Positions 7,262 to 15,980 of a DNA stretch of 64,000 bases are shown here, in pieces. Below the pieces are notes generated by a model. That model was given only the letters and a program-made list of their open reading frames with translations, was not told the origin of the DNA and did no database searches. A program made the position numbers and the translations under genes. This stretch comes from CAILZL01 sp049840395 (GTDB lineage Bacteria; Pseudomonadota; Gammaproteobacteria; Steroidobacterales; Steroidobacteraceae), in contig JASGLD010000001.1 of NCBI GenBank assembly GCA_049840395.1, positions 62,001-126,000 of the forward strand, read 5' to 3'. Position 1 is the first letter of the stretch, and each line of letters begins with the position of its first letter.

Positions 7262-9898
7262 ATGCCATCTGCTTCTCGCGTCATCGTTTCACGCATGTAT
7301 CTCAAGGCCATCGCTGCACTTTCTATTCTGTTCCTGGCAGGTTGCAGCTCATCATCGAACGTTCATGAAGATCCGAAGTTCAGTCTGGGCGGCAGTGTCA
7401 CCGGGCTGACTGCCAATGGTCTGGTGCTCGAGAACGGCAGTGACACCTTGAGTGTGGCGGCGGGCAGCAGCACCTTTGTGTTTGCCAACCAGTTGACCTC
7501 CGGCAGTGCGTACGCCGTAGCCGTGCGCAGCGCGCCGACTGGACTCATCTGCAGCGTTGCCAACGGCAGCGGCACCATGGCAACGGCCAATCAGAACAAT
7601 GTGGTGGTGACCTGTGCGGTGGAAGCGCATTCGCTCAGAGGCACCATCAGCGGTTTGACACAGTCAGGGTTGGTGCTCGCCAATGGCACGGATCAACTGA
7701 CGATTGCGCTAGGCGCCACCACCTTTGCGATGTCTGCGCCGGTTGCGACCACCAGCAGCTATGCCGTCACGGTGGCCACTCAACCGACTGGCCTGGCCTG
7801 CGCAGTAACCGGTGGTGCGGGCACCATGGGCACCTCAGATGTCACGGGTATCGTGGTGGCCTGCGCCGGTCGTGATTTCACGCTGGGCGGTACGGTCAGT
7901 GGGTTGATCAGCAGTGGCTTGGTGCTCGCTTACGGTGGTGAGTTGCTTAACCTATCGGCGAACGCAACCAGCTTTCAGTTTGCGACACCGGCAACCTTTG
8001 CCAGTTCTTACAGCGTCACCGTGGCGGTGCAACCCGCAGGCATGACCTGCAGTGTGAGTGCCGGCACGGGCACGATACCGGCCGCCAATGTCACGAATGT
8101 TGCGGTGGTTTGCTCTGCACAGTCATACAACGTGGGCGGCAACATTGCCGGTCTTACGCGTGCCGGTCTGGTGTTGGCGAACGGCAGCGATACCTTGTCT
8201 ATCTCCACTAACGCAACCAGCTTCACCTTGCCGGCAGTGGCCTATGGTGCGAGCTATTCCGTCACCGTAACTACTCAGCCAACGAACATGACCTGTTCGG
8301 TTAGTCATGGCTCAGGCACGATGCCGGCGGCCGCAGTGGTGGACGTCGATGTCACTTGCTCGGTCACTGCCTACACGCTGGGCGGTTCGATCAGTGGTTT
8401 GACTGCGGGCGGTTTGATTCTCACCAATGGCAGCGAACAAGTTTCAGTTGCAGCGAATGCCGCTATCTTTTCCATGCCCACCGGCCTGGCTACAGGCACT
8501 GCCTATAACCTGACCGTTGCGGCGCAACCCGCAGGACTCATCTGCAGCGTCACCGATGGTTCGGGCACGATTGCGACCGCCGATGTGAGCAGCGTGCAGA
8601 TCGCCTGTTCTGCACGTCAGTGGGTGTGGGTGAAAGGGCCGAACAGCATAGGTGGAAATGGCAACTACGGCACCAAGGGTGTGGCTTCTAGCAGCAATGT
8701 GCCGCCGCCTCGCAACAGTGCTCATACCTGGACAGATGCGAATGGCGACCTATGGTTGTTCGGTGGTGCGGGCCGTGTCGGCGGAGAAGGCGATCTCAGT
8801 GATCTGTGGAAATACGATCATGTGACGCAGATGTGGACCTGGATGCATGGCTCGAACTCGAGAAATGGCGCGGGTGACTATGGCACGCAGGATGTTGCCG
8901 CGAGCAGTAACGAACCTCGTGCACGTCATGAAGGCGTCACCTGGACGGATGCCAGCGGTAAATTCTGGCTGTTCGGTGGCTACAGCGATGCGCCCGGCGT
9001 GTCCGGAATACTTGGCGATCTATGGCGCTACGATCCAAACACCAATCAATGGACCTGGATATCCGGCTCAAGCAATCCCAATGAGCGGGGTACGTTTGGC
9101 ACCTTGGGTGTTGCTGCATCGAGCAACATGCCGAGTGCAAGACTGGCCGCGGTCAGTTGGCTGGATAGCACCGGCCGATTCTGGATGTTTGGCGGAACAA
9201 GCACGGCCGGCCTTCTCAATGACATCTGGTCTTACGATCCTGTCAGTGGCTGGTGGACCTGGGAGGGTGGATCGAGTGCTGCAAATGTCGCGGGCGTCTA
9301 TGGCACACGCGGCGTAGCGTCAGCGACGAACTCGCCGGGTGGGCGTATCAATGCAACCGGTGCAACCAATGGCGTGAATCAGCTATTGCTGTTCGCAGGT
9401 TATGGCGACGACTCCGTGGGTGATGAGGGCGCCATGAACGATCTATGGTCGTGGGATTTAACCACTCATCAATGGACCTGGTTGAACGGCGCTGCGACGA
9501 CTGGGGAAACCGGCATCTATGGCACGCAGGGACTGCCCGCGGCGAACAACACGCCGGGCGATCGTTACAGTGCCATCAGCTGGGTGGACAGCGCCGGTCG
9601 TTACTGGATGTTCAGTGGCTATGGTGTGGACGGTTCCGGTGTCCCTAATGATTTGAACGATCTATGGATGTATGACCTGGGTACCCAACAATGGACCTGG
9701 GTGAAGGGCTCAAGCACCGGTAATGCCCATGGTGTTTATGGAACGATCAATGTGGGCGATTCAGCCAACACACCCGGTGCGCGCCTGGTGGCCTCCGGCT
9801 GGATCGATGCCGACGATCATCTCTGGGTGTTCGGCGGCTATGGTTGGGATGCGGCCGGCTCACGCTACAAGCTCAGCGACTTGTGGATGTTCCAATAA
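7262..9898 (+). CDS. Lipoprotein with five tandem modules and a six-bladed Kelch propeller
   Basis: 878 residues. The lipobox LAGC is at about residues 25-28; the ATG at 7295 is an alternative start giving a more typical signal length, and neither start has a clear ribosome site. Residues about 39-450 are five tandem copies of an ~82-residue module: GxxSGLTxxGLVLxNGxxxL, a central F, YxVTVxxQPxxxxC, GTM, and a final Cys, giving a likely disulfide per module. Residues about 455-878 form six Kelch/galactose-oxidase-type blades marked by QWTW, YGT, PxxR, WxDxxGxxWxFGG and NDLWxYD. No galactose oxidase copper ligands were recognised. A surface recognition or adhesion role is plausible but unproven. 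Confidence 0.8.
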   Translation: MPSASRVIVSRMYLKAIAALSILFLAGCSSSSNVHEDPKFSLGGSVTGLTANGLVLENGSDTLSVAAGSSTFVFANQLTSGSAYAVAVRSAPTGLICSVANGSGTMATANQNNVVVTCAVEAHSLRGTISGLTQSGLVLANGTDQLTIALGATTFAMSAPVATTSSYAVTVATQPTGLACAVTGGAGTMGTSDVTGIVVACAGRDFTLGGTVSGLISSGLVLAYGGELLNLSANATSFQFATPATFASSYSVTVAVQPAGMTCSVSAGTGTIPAANVTNVAVVCSAQSYNVGGNIAGLTRAGLVLANGSDTLSISTNATSFTLPAVAYGASYSVTVTTQPTNMTCSVSHGSGTMPAAAVVDVDVTCSVTAYTLGGSISGLTAGGLILTNGSEQVSVAANAAIFSMPTGLATGTAYNLTVAAQPAGLICSVTDGSGTIATADVSSVQIACSARQWVWVKGPNSIGGNGNYGTKGVASSSNVPPPRNSAHTWTDANGDLWLFGGAGRVGGEGDLSDLWKYDHVTQMWTWMHGSNSRNGAGDYGTQDVAASSNEPRARHEGVTWTDASGKFWLFGGYSDAPGVSGILGDLWRYDPNTNQWTWISGSSNPNERGTFGTLGVAASSNMPSARLAAVSWLDSTGRFWMFGGTSTAGLLNDIWSYDPVSGWWTWEGGSSAANVAGVYGTRGVASATNSPGGRINATGATNGVNQLLLFAGYGDDSVGDEGAMNDLWSWDLTTHQWTWLNGAATTGETGIYGTQGLPAANNTPGDRYSAISWVDSAGRYWMFSGYGVDGSGVPNDLNDLWMYDLGTQQWTWVKGSSTGNAHGVYGTINVGDSANTPGARLVASGWIDADDHLWVFGGYGWDAAGSRYKLSDLWMFQ
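7376..8612 (+). repeat. Five tandem ~247-bp repeats encoding one protein module
   Basis: Repeat units begin near 7376, 7625, 7871, 8119 and 8365 (period 246-249 bases). Each encodes the same G-G-x-x-x-G-L-T to V-x-C module. Protein similarity is higher than DNA identity, so the array is old or under selection at protein level. Confidence 0.85.
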
Positions 9899-9970
9899 GT
9901 GTTGGATTGCGCAGGGCATACACCTGGTGTGCGCCGAAAGTATTCAAGTCATCAAATGAAAATTGTTGCT

Positions 9971-10070
9971 GGTGGATTACGCTGAGGACCCGCTAATCCA
10001 CCCTACATCGAAGGCGTGCTTGTAGCTGCCGAAGTAGGCGGGTAGGGCGCATTCAAGAATGCGCCATCCT
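9971..10070. repeat. Cluster of two REP-like palindromes
   Basis: The first is GGTGGATTA at 9971-9979 with its exact complement TAATCCACC at 9994-10002. The second is GGCGCATT at 10046-10053 with AATGCGCC at 10058-10065. Both lie between the convergent Kelch lipoprotein and yaiI genes, a usual position for repetitive extragenic palindromes. They may also terminate transcription. Confidence 0.55.
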
Positions 10071-10088
10071 ATTTGTGACGATCGGCAC

Positions 10089-10538
10089 TCACACTTTCCG
10101 CTTCGCCAACCAGGCATCCAATTTATTGGCAAACTGTTGTTTGTCTTTCGCTGTGAATGTAGGCGGCCCGCCGGTGTTGACGCCGCCGCTGCGTAACTCA
10201 TCCATGAAATTGCGCATGGATAGCCGTTCGCGAATGTTGTCCGGAGTGTACAGCTCACCACGCGGGTTGAGCGCGACGCCTTGCTTGTCGATGACTGCGG
10301 CAGCCAGAGGAATATCGGCGGTGATCACCAGATCGCCGGACTGCATCAATTCAACGATGCGTTTATCCGCTACATCCAAACCGGCGGGTACTTGCATGAA
10401 GCGAATGAATTGCGACGGCGGTAGGCGCATGGCCTGATTTGCCACCAGTGTGAGTTCGATGCGGGCACGCTCCGCGGCGCGGAACAGAATGTCCTTGATG
10501 ACATTGGGGCAGGCATCGGCATCGACCCATATTTTCAT
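10089..10538 (-). CDS. yaiI: YaiI/YqxD family (DUF188) protein
   Basis: 149 residues, close to the ~150 typical of the family. It begins MKIWVDADACPNVIK, the conserved DxDxCP N-terminus of this PIN/NYN-like fold. Further conserved blocks are ADKRIVE, GDLVITADIPLAA and the C-terminal RSGGVNTGGPP with a final K-x-x-F-ANxLDxWL. The acidic residues suggest metal-dependent nuclease chemistry, but the function of the family is not established. The start at 10538 was chosen because the family begins exactly there; the open frame extends 40 codons upstream without conserved sequence. Confidence 0.92.
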   Translation of the reverse strand: MKIWVDADACPNVIKDILFRAAERARIELTLVANQAMRLPPSQFIRFMQVPAGLDVADKRIVELMQSGDLVITADIPLAAAVIDKQGVALNPRGELYTPDNIRERLSMRNFMDELRSGGVNTGGPPTFTAKDKQQFANKLDAWLAKRKV

Positions 10539-10883
10539 TGTTTGGCTTGGCTCGCATAGGGTCTGCGAGTATGCGCCGAATGCGTCGTGTCTAATGGGAA
10601 TTGTTGGCGCTGAGGATGGTTTAGCGCTTTTACTTGGCCTGCTTGCAGTGATAGCCAAGTGTTTGTGTCACGGCTTATCAAGCTTGAGATCGATTCTGAG
10701 GACAGCTGCGTGTCTGTGAAATTTATTACCAGCTCATTGCCCCCACCCTGACCCTCGGCAACTGCTCCTGCGTTGCTCTACCTCCTGCATCCATGCAGTC
10801 GTCCCCCGTGGAACGGAGGAGGGAATCAATCGGCTCATTCTTCCACAGATAAGAAAGAGATCATCAAGCCCCATCAAGCACTA
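10539..10883. other. Intergenic region with a short palindrome
   Basis: 345 bases between yaiI and the Tat amidase gene. It holds a pyrimidine-rich stretch (10739-10760) and CTGCAT-cc-ATGCAG at 10785-10798, perhaps a degenerate extragenic repeat. No gene recognised. Confidence 0.4.
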
Positions 10884-12497
10884 TCAAGATCCCGCTTTAG
10901 CCGGTGCTTTACCTTCAAGAATCGGTGGGACTGGTGTGGCCGGCGATAACGGTGGCTTCTTCAGATGCCACTGGGTTGCTTGTTGATAGGCATAGGCCAA
11001 CGCCAATACCTTGCCTTCCGAGAAGTGCGGGCCGGCGATCATCAAGCCGATGGGCAAGCCATCTTTCGTGAAGCCGCAGGGCAGTGAAATAGCAGGAGTG
11101 CCATAGGCATCGAAGGGCGCGGTGTTGGCGCAGCCGCTGGTGGCGCCGAACCAATCGTAGATCTTGGTGTTGGCGGCCGCGGCGCCGACGGCTTCGCGCG
11201 CCAGTGAGTCGTTGATCGTGGGGGGATTGAAACGGGTGGTGGGTACTACCACCAGATCGAAGTCCTTGAACTTGGCATTGATCTGGCGACGTGTGGCCAT
11301 CAACATCTGTTTCGAGCGTGCCGCATCGGCGGCGGTCTGGATCTGCGTACCTGCAGGTGGATTTTCCATCTTCTCGAAGCGAGCTTTGATGGGCGGCATG
11401 TAGTTCAAGCCATACTTCTCGATCAAGTCGTGATGATAGAAGTCGGCGTCGCCCATGCCCGCGCCCGTCAGCCCATCCCATAGCGGTGCGCTGGAAGTAA
11501 TGCCTGCGGTCAATTTGCTCAACACGCCCAGTGCGGTTTTAACCGCTGCTTCTATCTCTGGATCAAGATGATCGTAGAAGGATTGCGGCGTGCCGAGGCG
11601 GAAGGCTGCGACTGATTGCTGCATCTCCTGCACATAGTCCTTGGGCGTGCTGGGCACGCTGAAGATGTCGAGTTGGTCGTAACCCGCCATCGGTCCGAGC
11701 ATCAGTGCCACATCTTCGACGGTGCGTGCCATCGGTCCGCAGTGATCGAGACTGGCCGAACAGGGAATGATGCCGCGAATGGAGACCAGGCCTACGGTGG
11801 GTTTGAGTCCGACAATGCCGCACCATGCGGCGGGCACGCGAATGCTGCCACCGGTATCGGTGCCCAGTGTGCCGAATGCCAGATCTGCTGCGGCTGCAGC
11901 GCCGGAGCCGGCAGAAGAACCGCCGGTGACATTGCCCAGATTCCAGGGATTACGTGAGGGGCCGAAGTAAGAGATGTCGCCGGTGCAACCCAGTGCGAAC
12001 TCATGAAGATTCAACTTGCCGATCATCACCGCGCCGGCCGCTTTCAGTTTGGTCACGACCTCGGCATCTGCATCGGGAATGCGATCCTTGAACATCGGGC
12101 TGGCCGCAGTGGTACGAATGCCGGCGGTATCAATGTTGTCTTTGAGCGCAATGGGAATGCCATGCAAGGGACCCCGGAACTTGCCTGCTGCCGCTTCAGC
12201 GTCGAGCTGTTCGGCCTGTGCCAGCGCTTCCTGCGCCATCACGGTGATGTAGCAATTAACTTTCGGGTTGTACACGTTGATGCGATCCAGCATCGCCTGC
12301 ACTAGTTGCTTTGATGTTGCCGTCCGGTCGTGAATCATCTTCGACACTTCGGTGAGGCTCTTCGAGGTCAGTGGGTTGGCGCTGGCATCGGCAAAGCCGG
12401 CTGCTGACTTGCCATAGCTGGGCCAGCTGCTGATGGCCAATTCCGCCACGGCGGCGCTGCCCAATAATTTTCCGAAGTTGCGTCGCGTGATGCTCAT
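10884..12497 (-). CDS. Tat-exported amidase (amidase signature family)
   Basis: 537 residues. The N-terminus TRRNFGKLL followed by an Ala-rich hydrophobic stretch fits a twin-arginine signal. The mature part is an amidase-signature enzyme. It has the catalytic Lys in IALKDNID, the cis-Ser in the GGSSAGSG motif and the nucleophilic Ser in GTDTGGSIR, so the Ser-cisSer-Lys triad is complete. Family members hydrolyse amide bonds of small molecules or peptides; the substrate here is unknown. It is divergent from a second amidase at 12734 with a long hairpin repeat in between, and the two probably arose from a common ancestor. Confidence 0.88.
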   Translation of the reverse strand: MSITRRNFGKLLGSAAVAELAISSWPSYGKSAAGFADASANPLTSKSLTEVSKMIHDRTATSKQLVQAMLDRINVYNPKVNCYITVMAQEALAQAEQLDAEAAAGKFRGPLHGIPIALKDNIDTAGIRTTAASPMFKDRIPDADAEVVTKLKAAGAVMIGKLNLHEFALGCTGDISYFGPSRNPWNLGNVTGGSSAGSGAAAAADLAFGTLGTDTGGSIRVPAAWCGIVGLKPTVGLVSIRGIIPCSASLDHCGPMARTVEDVALMLGPMAGYDQLDIFSVPSTPKDYVQEMQQSVAAFRLGTPQSFYDHLDPEIEAAVKTALGVLSKLTAGITSSAPLWDGLTGAGMGDADFYHHDLIEKYGLNYMPPIKARFEKMENPPAGTQIQTAADAARSKQMLMATRRQINAKFKDFDLVVVPTTRFNPPTINDSLAREAVGAAAANTKIYDWFGATSGCANTAPFDAYGTPAISLPCGFTKDGLPIGLMIAGPHFSEGKVLALAYAYQQATQWHLKKPPLSPATPVPPILEGKAPAKAGS

Positions 12498-12572
12498 CGT
12501 TGGCTCGTATTTGCAAATGTATGCCAGTAGACGACGGGCGGGAGCGCGATAGCCCTACCTATGAAGTGTTTT

Positions 12573-12630
12573 TGTAGGTCGGGTTTTATACCCGACATTC
12601 TTAAGAGTCGGGTGTAAAACCCGACCTACA
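12573..12630. repeat. Long inverted repeat (REP family, two nested palindromes)
   Basis: A 24-base arm at 12573-12596 (starting TGTAGGTCGGG) is complementary to 12607-12630 with a single mismatch, around a 10-base loop. Each arm is itself a small hairpin (GTCGGG against CCCGAC). A single arm of the same element occurs at 21249-21272. It sits between the divergent amidase genes. Confidence 0.8.
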
Positions 12631-12733
12631 ACGGTTCATGCAGATCTGCATTGGCTTGCTTGCTTTGGTAGGGGTCTCAAGTTGCGATGCGTCTGCAAAA
12701 CATAACGTGTGCAGGCAAACAAGCGAGTGACAG

Positions 12734-14737
12734 ATGCGTGCAATCAGGGCAGGTGCTTGGGGCTGGTTATACAGTGCATGTCTATTGATCAGTCAAGCGC
12801 AGGCCGCCACCTTCCCCATTGAAGAATCCTCCATCGAGTCGCTGCATAGCGCCCTGGCAGAGCGCAAGGTCAGCGTACGCGACATCGTGCAGGCGCATCT
12901 GGATCGCATAGCCGCTTACGATCAACGCGGTCCGGTGTTGAATGCCGTCATCAATATCAATCCCGCAGCATTGCAAGAAGCCGATGCGCTGGACAAGCAG
13001 CTTGCTGCCCTGCCCAAGGGCAAGTTGCCGGACGGTTTGCTGTGGGGCATTCCAGTGGTCATCAAGGACAACATCGATGTCACGGGCATGCCGATGACCA
13101 ATGGCTTTCAGGGCTGGAAAAATTATCGTCCGCCCACTGATGCGCCCTTGGCGGCGAAGATCAAGGCGGCGCACGCCATCATCATTGCCAAGACTTCGTT
13201 ATCCGAATTTGCGCGTGGCGGTGGCGACAATATCAATTCGGTGCTATCCGGATTCGCGCGCAATCCTTACAACACGCTGTATGCCACCGGGGGCTCTTCG
13301 GGCGGCACGGGTGCATCGCTGGCCGCCAATTTTGCCGTGGTGGGTATTGGCACCGATACCGGTGGTTCGGTACGCATGCCTTCGGCGCATAACGCATTGG
13401 TGGGCTTGCGTCCCACGGTGGGATTGGTGTCGCGTACCGGTGTGGTGCCCTTGGATGGCGTGCGCGATACCGCAGGTCCGATGGCGCGCAGCGTGCGTGA
13501 CATGGCCACCTTGCTGGATGTGATTGTCGGCTTCGATGCCAACGATGCTGCCACCGAGCGCGCCAAAGGGCATATCGCATCGAGTTATCGTCAGGCACTC
13601 AAGCCCGATGCGTTGCAAGGCGCACGCATCGGTGTGTTGCGTCAGGTGTTCAATGCCACCGTTACTGATCCGCGCATCATTGCCAACTTCGAAAAGACAC
13701 TGGCCGAATTGAAAGCAGCCGGTGCGAAGATCATCGATCCGGTTGTCGTGCCCGAACTCGATAGCATTGCGCGTCCGCCGCAAACCCCCGCCAGTTTTAA
13801 AGCCGATATCACACGTTGGTTTGCGGCGCATCCCGGCGTGCCTTACAACTCAGTGAAAGCGTTGGCCGATGCAAAACTGGTGCATCCATTGCATCAAGCC
13901 GCGCATGAGGCCGCAGTGGATGCGCCGCCTGCAGAGCAAGATCCAGCCACGGTGGAAGGTCGTCGCAATGAACAGAAGTTTCGCGATGCATTTATGGCCG
14001 CGATGACTGCGGCCAAGGTCGATGCGCTGGTATTCCCCACCTGGGCACAATTGCCGGCGCGTAATGGCGATCGCAACACGCAGTTGATGTCCGACGAAGC
14101 TAATCCAAAAGGCGGCGTTACCGCACTGGGTAGCAGTCTGACTTTCGTAGGCAGCATGTTGCAGTGGCCGGCGTTGTCGGTGCCGAATGGTTTTATCGAT
14201 GGCTTGCCGGTGGGTTTGCAGATTCTCGGTCGCGCCTGGGATGAGTCGCGCATCATTGGCTATGCCTATGCATACGAACAAGCTACGCACTACCGTGTGC
14301 CGCCCATCAATGCGCCGCCGTTAAGTGAGAGTCTGGCGAACAATTTTATCGGCACCTGGAAACTGATTGCGATTCATGATCGCGATCCTGCTACTGGCGC
14401 AGAGACGCCAGCGGTACGTGGTGCGGCCGATGGCCAGCTGGTGTATGCCGCCAATGGCCGTCTGTCGGTGCAGATCATTCGTACCGGGCGCGATAAATCA
14501 CCCGCAGGTAGTAGCGATGGTTTCTCCAGTTACTTCGGCACCTGGAAGCTCATGCCTGTAGAGGGCTATGTGATTCATCAGCAGGACGGCAATCTCAATC
14601 AAGCTCAAGCAGGGCAGGCCGCAAAGCGCTACTACTCCTTCGATGCTGCAGGACATTTGTCGCTGACCACGCCGTCGGCCAAGCGTAGTGATGGGCAGGT
14701 TGCCAGCACGGTGTTTGTTTGGGAGAAGTTGCCGTAG
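12734..14737 (+). CDS. Secreted amidase fused to a C-terminal lipocalin-like domain
   Basis: 667 residues. A signal peptide ends at about residue 24 (AQA). Residues about 28-530 are an amidase-signature domain with a complete triad: Lys in VVIKDNID, the GGSSGGTG motif and Ser in GTDTGGSVRMPS. Residues about 540-667 (NFIGTWKLIAIHDRDP ... YFGTWKLMP ... ASTVFVWEKL) match the lipocalin-like PF13924-type fold, which usually stands alone or occurs in small secreted proteins. The lipocalin could hold a hydrophobic substrate or product for the amidase. The amidase core resembles plant/bacterial acylamidases. Start chosen at the first ATG giving a signal peptide; no strong ribosome site. Confidence 0.85.
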   Translation: MRAIRAGAWGWLYSACLLISQAQAATFPIEESSIESLHSALAERKVSVRDIVQAHLDRIAAYDQRGPVLNAVININPAALQEADALDKQLAALPKGKLPDGLLWGIPVVIKDNIDVTGMPMTNGFQGWKNYRPPTDAPLAAKIKAAHAIIIAKTSLSEFARGGGDNINSVLSGFARNPYNTLYATGGSSGGTGASLAANFAVVGIGTDTGGSVRMPSAHNALVGLRPTVGLVSRTGVVPLDGVRDTAGPMARSVRDMATLLDVIVGFDANDAATERAKGHIASSYRQALKPDALQGARIGVLRQVFNATVTDPRIIANFEKTLAELKAAGAKIIDPVVVPELDSIARPPQTPASFKADITRWFAAHPGVPYNSVKALADAKLVHPLHQAAHEAAVDAPPAEQDPATVEGRRNEQKFRDAFMAAMTAAKVDALVFPTWAQLPARNGDRNTQLMSDEANPKGGVTALGSSLTFVGSMLQWPALSVPNGFIDGLPVGLQILGRAWDESRIIGYAYAYEQATHYRVPPINAPPLSESLANNFIGTWKLIAIHDRDPATGAETPAVRGAADGQLVYAANGRLSVQIIRTGRDKSPAGSSDGFSSYFGTWKLMPVEGYVIHQQDGNLNQAQAGQAAKRYYSFDAAGHLSLTTPSAKRSDGQVASTVFVWEKLP

Positions 14738-14757
14738 GTTGCCAGGCCATAAGTTGT

Positions 14758-14781
14758 AAAGGGGCAGTATTGAACCCCTTT
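14758..14781. terminator. Hairpin between convergent genes
   Basis: AAAGGGG at 14758-14764 pairs with CCCCTTT at 14775-14781. No T-run follows on either strand, so termination is only suggested by the position between two convergent stops. Confidence 0.4.
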
Positions 14782-14810
14782 GCAGTATCAATGCGACGAT
14801 CGAGTTGGGT

Positions 14811-15689
14811 TCAATTCACTGCTTGTGGGAAAGGGTAGTCCAGACTGATGAAGGTGGAGTTGTCCTTGCCCAGTCGCATGTAGGCCACCACATGGCACAC
14901 ATTGCTGCCCAGTAATCCGACATGGATGCGTGAATCAGCCATGATTTGTATTTCAGTCAGCGCATCCATTACATGCTCGTGGAGATATTTGGGTTTCCAC
15001 GTTTTAACTTCATGAGATTGAAATCCAGTGGGCTTCGACGGCTGGCTCTTGATGTTCCAATGAGGTCTGGCTTCTCTGAGTTCGTCAACGCATCGATAGT
15101 CGTCGCTTGCTGCATAGAGACAGGTTCCATCCGACATCAGCGGATCCAGCGCTTCCAGATACTGGTCCAGGCCAACGGGTGGATGTGCCTCGGCAATGTA
15201 TTTGTCGCCGCGGCGGAATTTGCATGAGATATACCCATCTTCCAGTTTGAGTCGCCGGATTCTCTTATTAATCGTAGCGGCGACTGCGGGCTGAAGCCGA
15301 ATATAGCGGTTGTAAAGGGTTTGCTTGACCGTCAGTGCATCGCCAACCAAGCTGAGCGATGGAATATTGATGGTGGGTTGATTGGAAAACTCCAACGTGG
15401 GTGGAGTGAAAAATAAATTGATTGGATCGGGCAGAGGGCGGTCGACACCCACCGGCATGAAGTAGCGTTTCCAGAAGCTGGGCCAGGTGCGGTGACGCAT
15501 GAGCGCCACAGATTCGTCCAGATAGGCTTGATAGCCATGGGCTTCGGCGTACATCGCTGCTAAAAACACGTTGACGATTTGCGAGCAAAGGCCGGAGCCG
15601 CCACCCAGTTCGATACGCGCTGATTTGTCACCTGCTCTGGCGATGGGTAGCCACTGGGCAGTGTCCCTTCCAAACAGTCTTCTAAACAT
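14811..15689 (-). CDS. Fucosyltransferase-like glycosyltransferase (GT23/NodZ-like superfamily)
   Basis: 292 residues without a signal peptide. GGGSGLCSQIVNVFLAAMYA near the N-terminus recalls the GG-x-G-N-x donor loop of GT11/GT23 enzymes. ISCKFRRGDKYIAEA matches the HxRRxDK element that binds GDP-fucose in FUT8 and NodZ. The C-terminal ALTEIQIMADSRIHVG followed by SNVCHVVAYM matches the final helix-strand of that family. Thus a cytoplasmic GDP-sugar transferase is likely, with acceptor unknown (glycan or lipopolysaccharide). It stands alone, with no polysaccharide cluster around it, and is convergent with the lipocalin-amidase. Confidence 0.6.
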   Translation of the reverse strand: MFRRLFGRDTAQWLPIARAGDKSARIELGGGSGLCSQIVNVFLAAMYAEAHGYQAYLDESVALMRHRTWPSFWKRYFMPVGVDRPLPDPINLFFTPPTLEFSNQPTINIPSLSLVGDALTVKQTLYNRYIRLQPAVAATINKRIRRLKLEDGYISCKFRRGDKYIAEAHPPVGLDQYLEALDPLMSDGTCLYAASDDYRCVDELREARPHWNIKSQPSKPTGFQSHEVKTWKPKYLHEHVMDALTEIQIMADSRIHVGLLGSNVCHVVAYMRLGKDNSTFISLDYPFPQAVN

Positions 15690-15980
15690 TTACTACTCGT
15701 TCAATCCTTAAATCCGTGTTGTGTCGTCCGAGCCCCCGGCTTTTAGCTGATCAGGGATTTCGAGTGATAGGCATTGCGGCTTTGATAGCCTCCAGTATGC
15801 TTCGCTCGATCACGACACCGATAAACATGTTGGCAAGTAAATCTTGCTTCTGCAAGTGTTGCCTGAGTAGTTATCAGCCAACTCAAATTTGTTTGAGCGG
15901 CATGGTCATGCCGGAGAGTCACGCCGGCAAGTTGCAAGGGGTTCGTTGTCGAGCCCCTTGGTGGCATCTCTATTGCGGCA
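15690..15980. other. Intergenic region with hairpin at 15935-15960
   Basis: An 11-bp stem (CAAGGGG side 15935-15945, complement 15950-15960, one G-T pair) with a 4-base loop lies 21 bases past the stop of the aldo-keto reductase gene. No T-run follows on the minus strand, so it is a possible rather than clear terminator. Nothing else seen. Confidence 0.4.

Noticed and set aside
7376..8612. Possible CRISPR or satellite array
   Set aside because: The period is ~247 bases, in frame, and encodes a conserved protein module with no short repeats and unique spacers.
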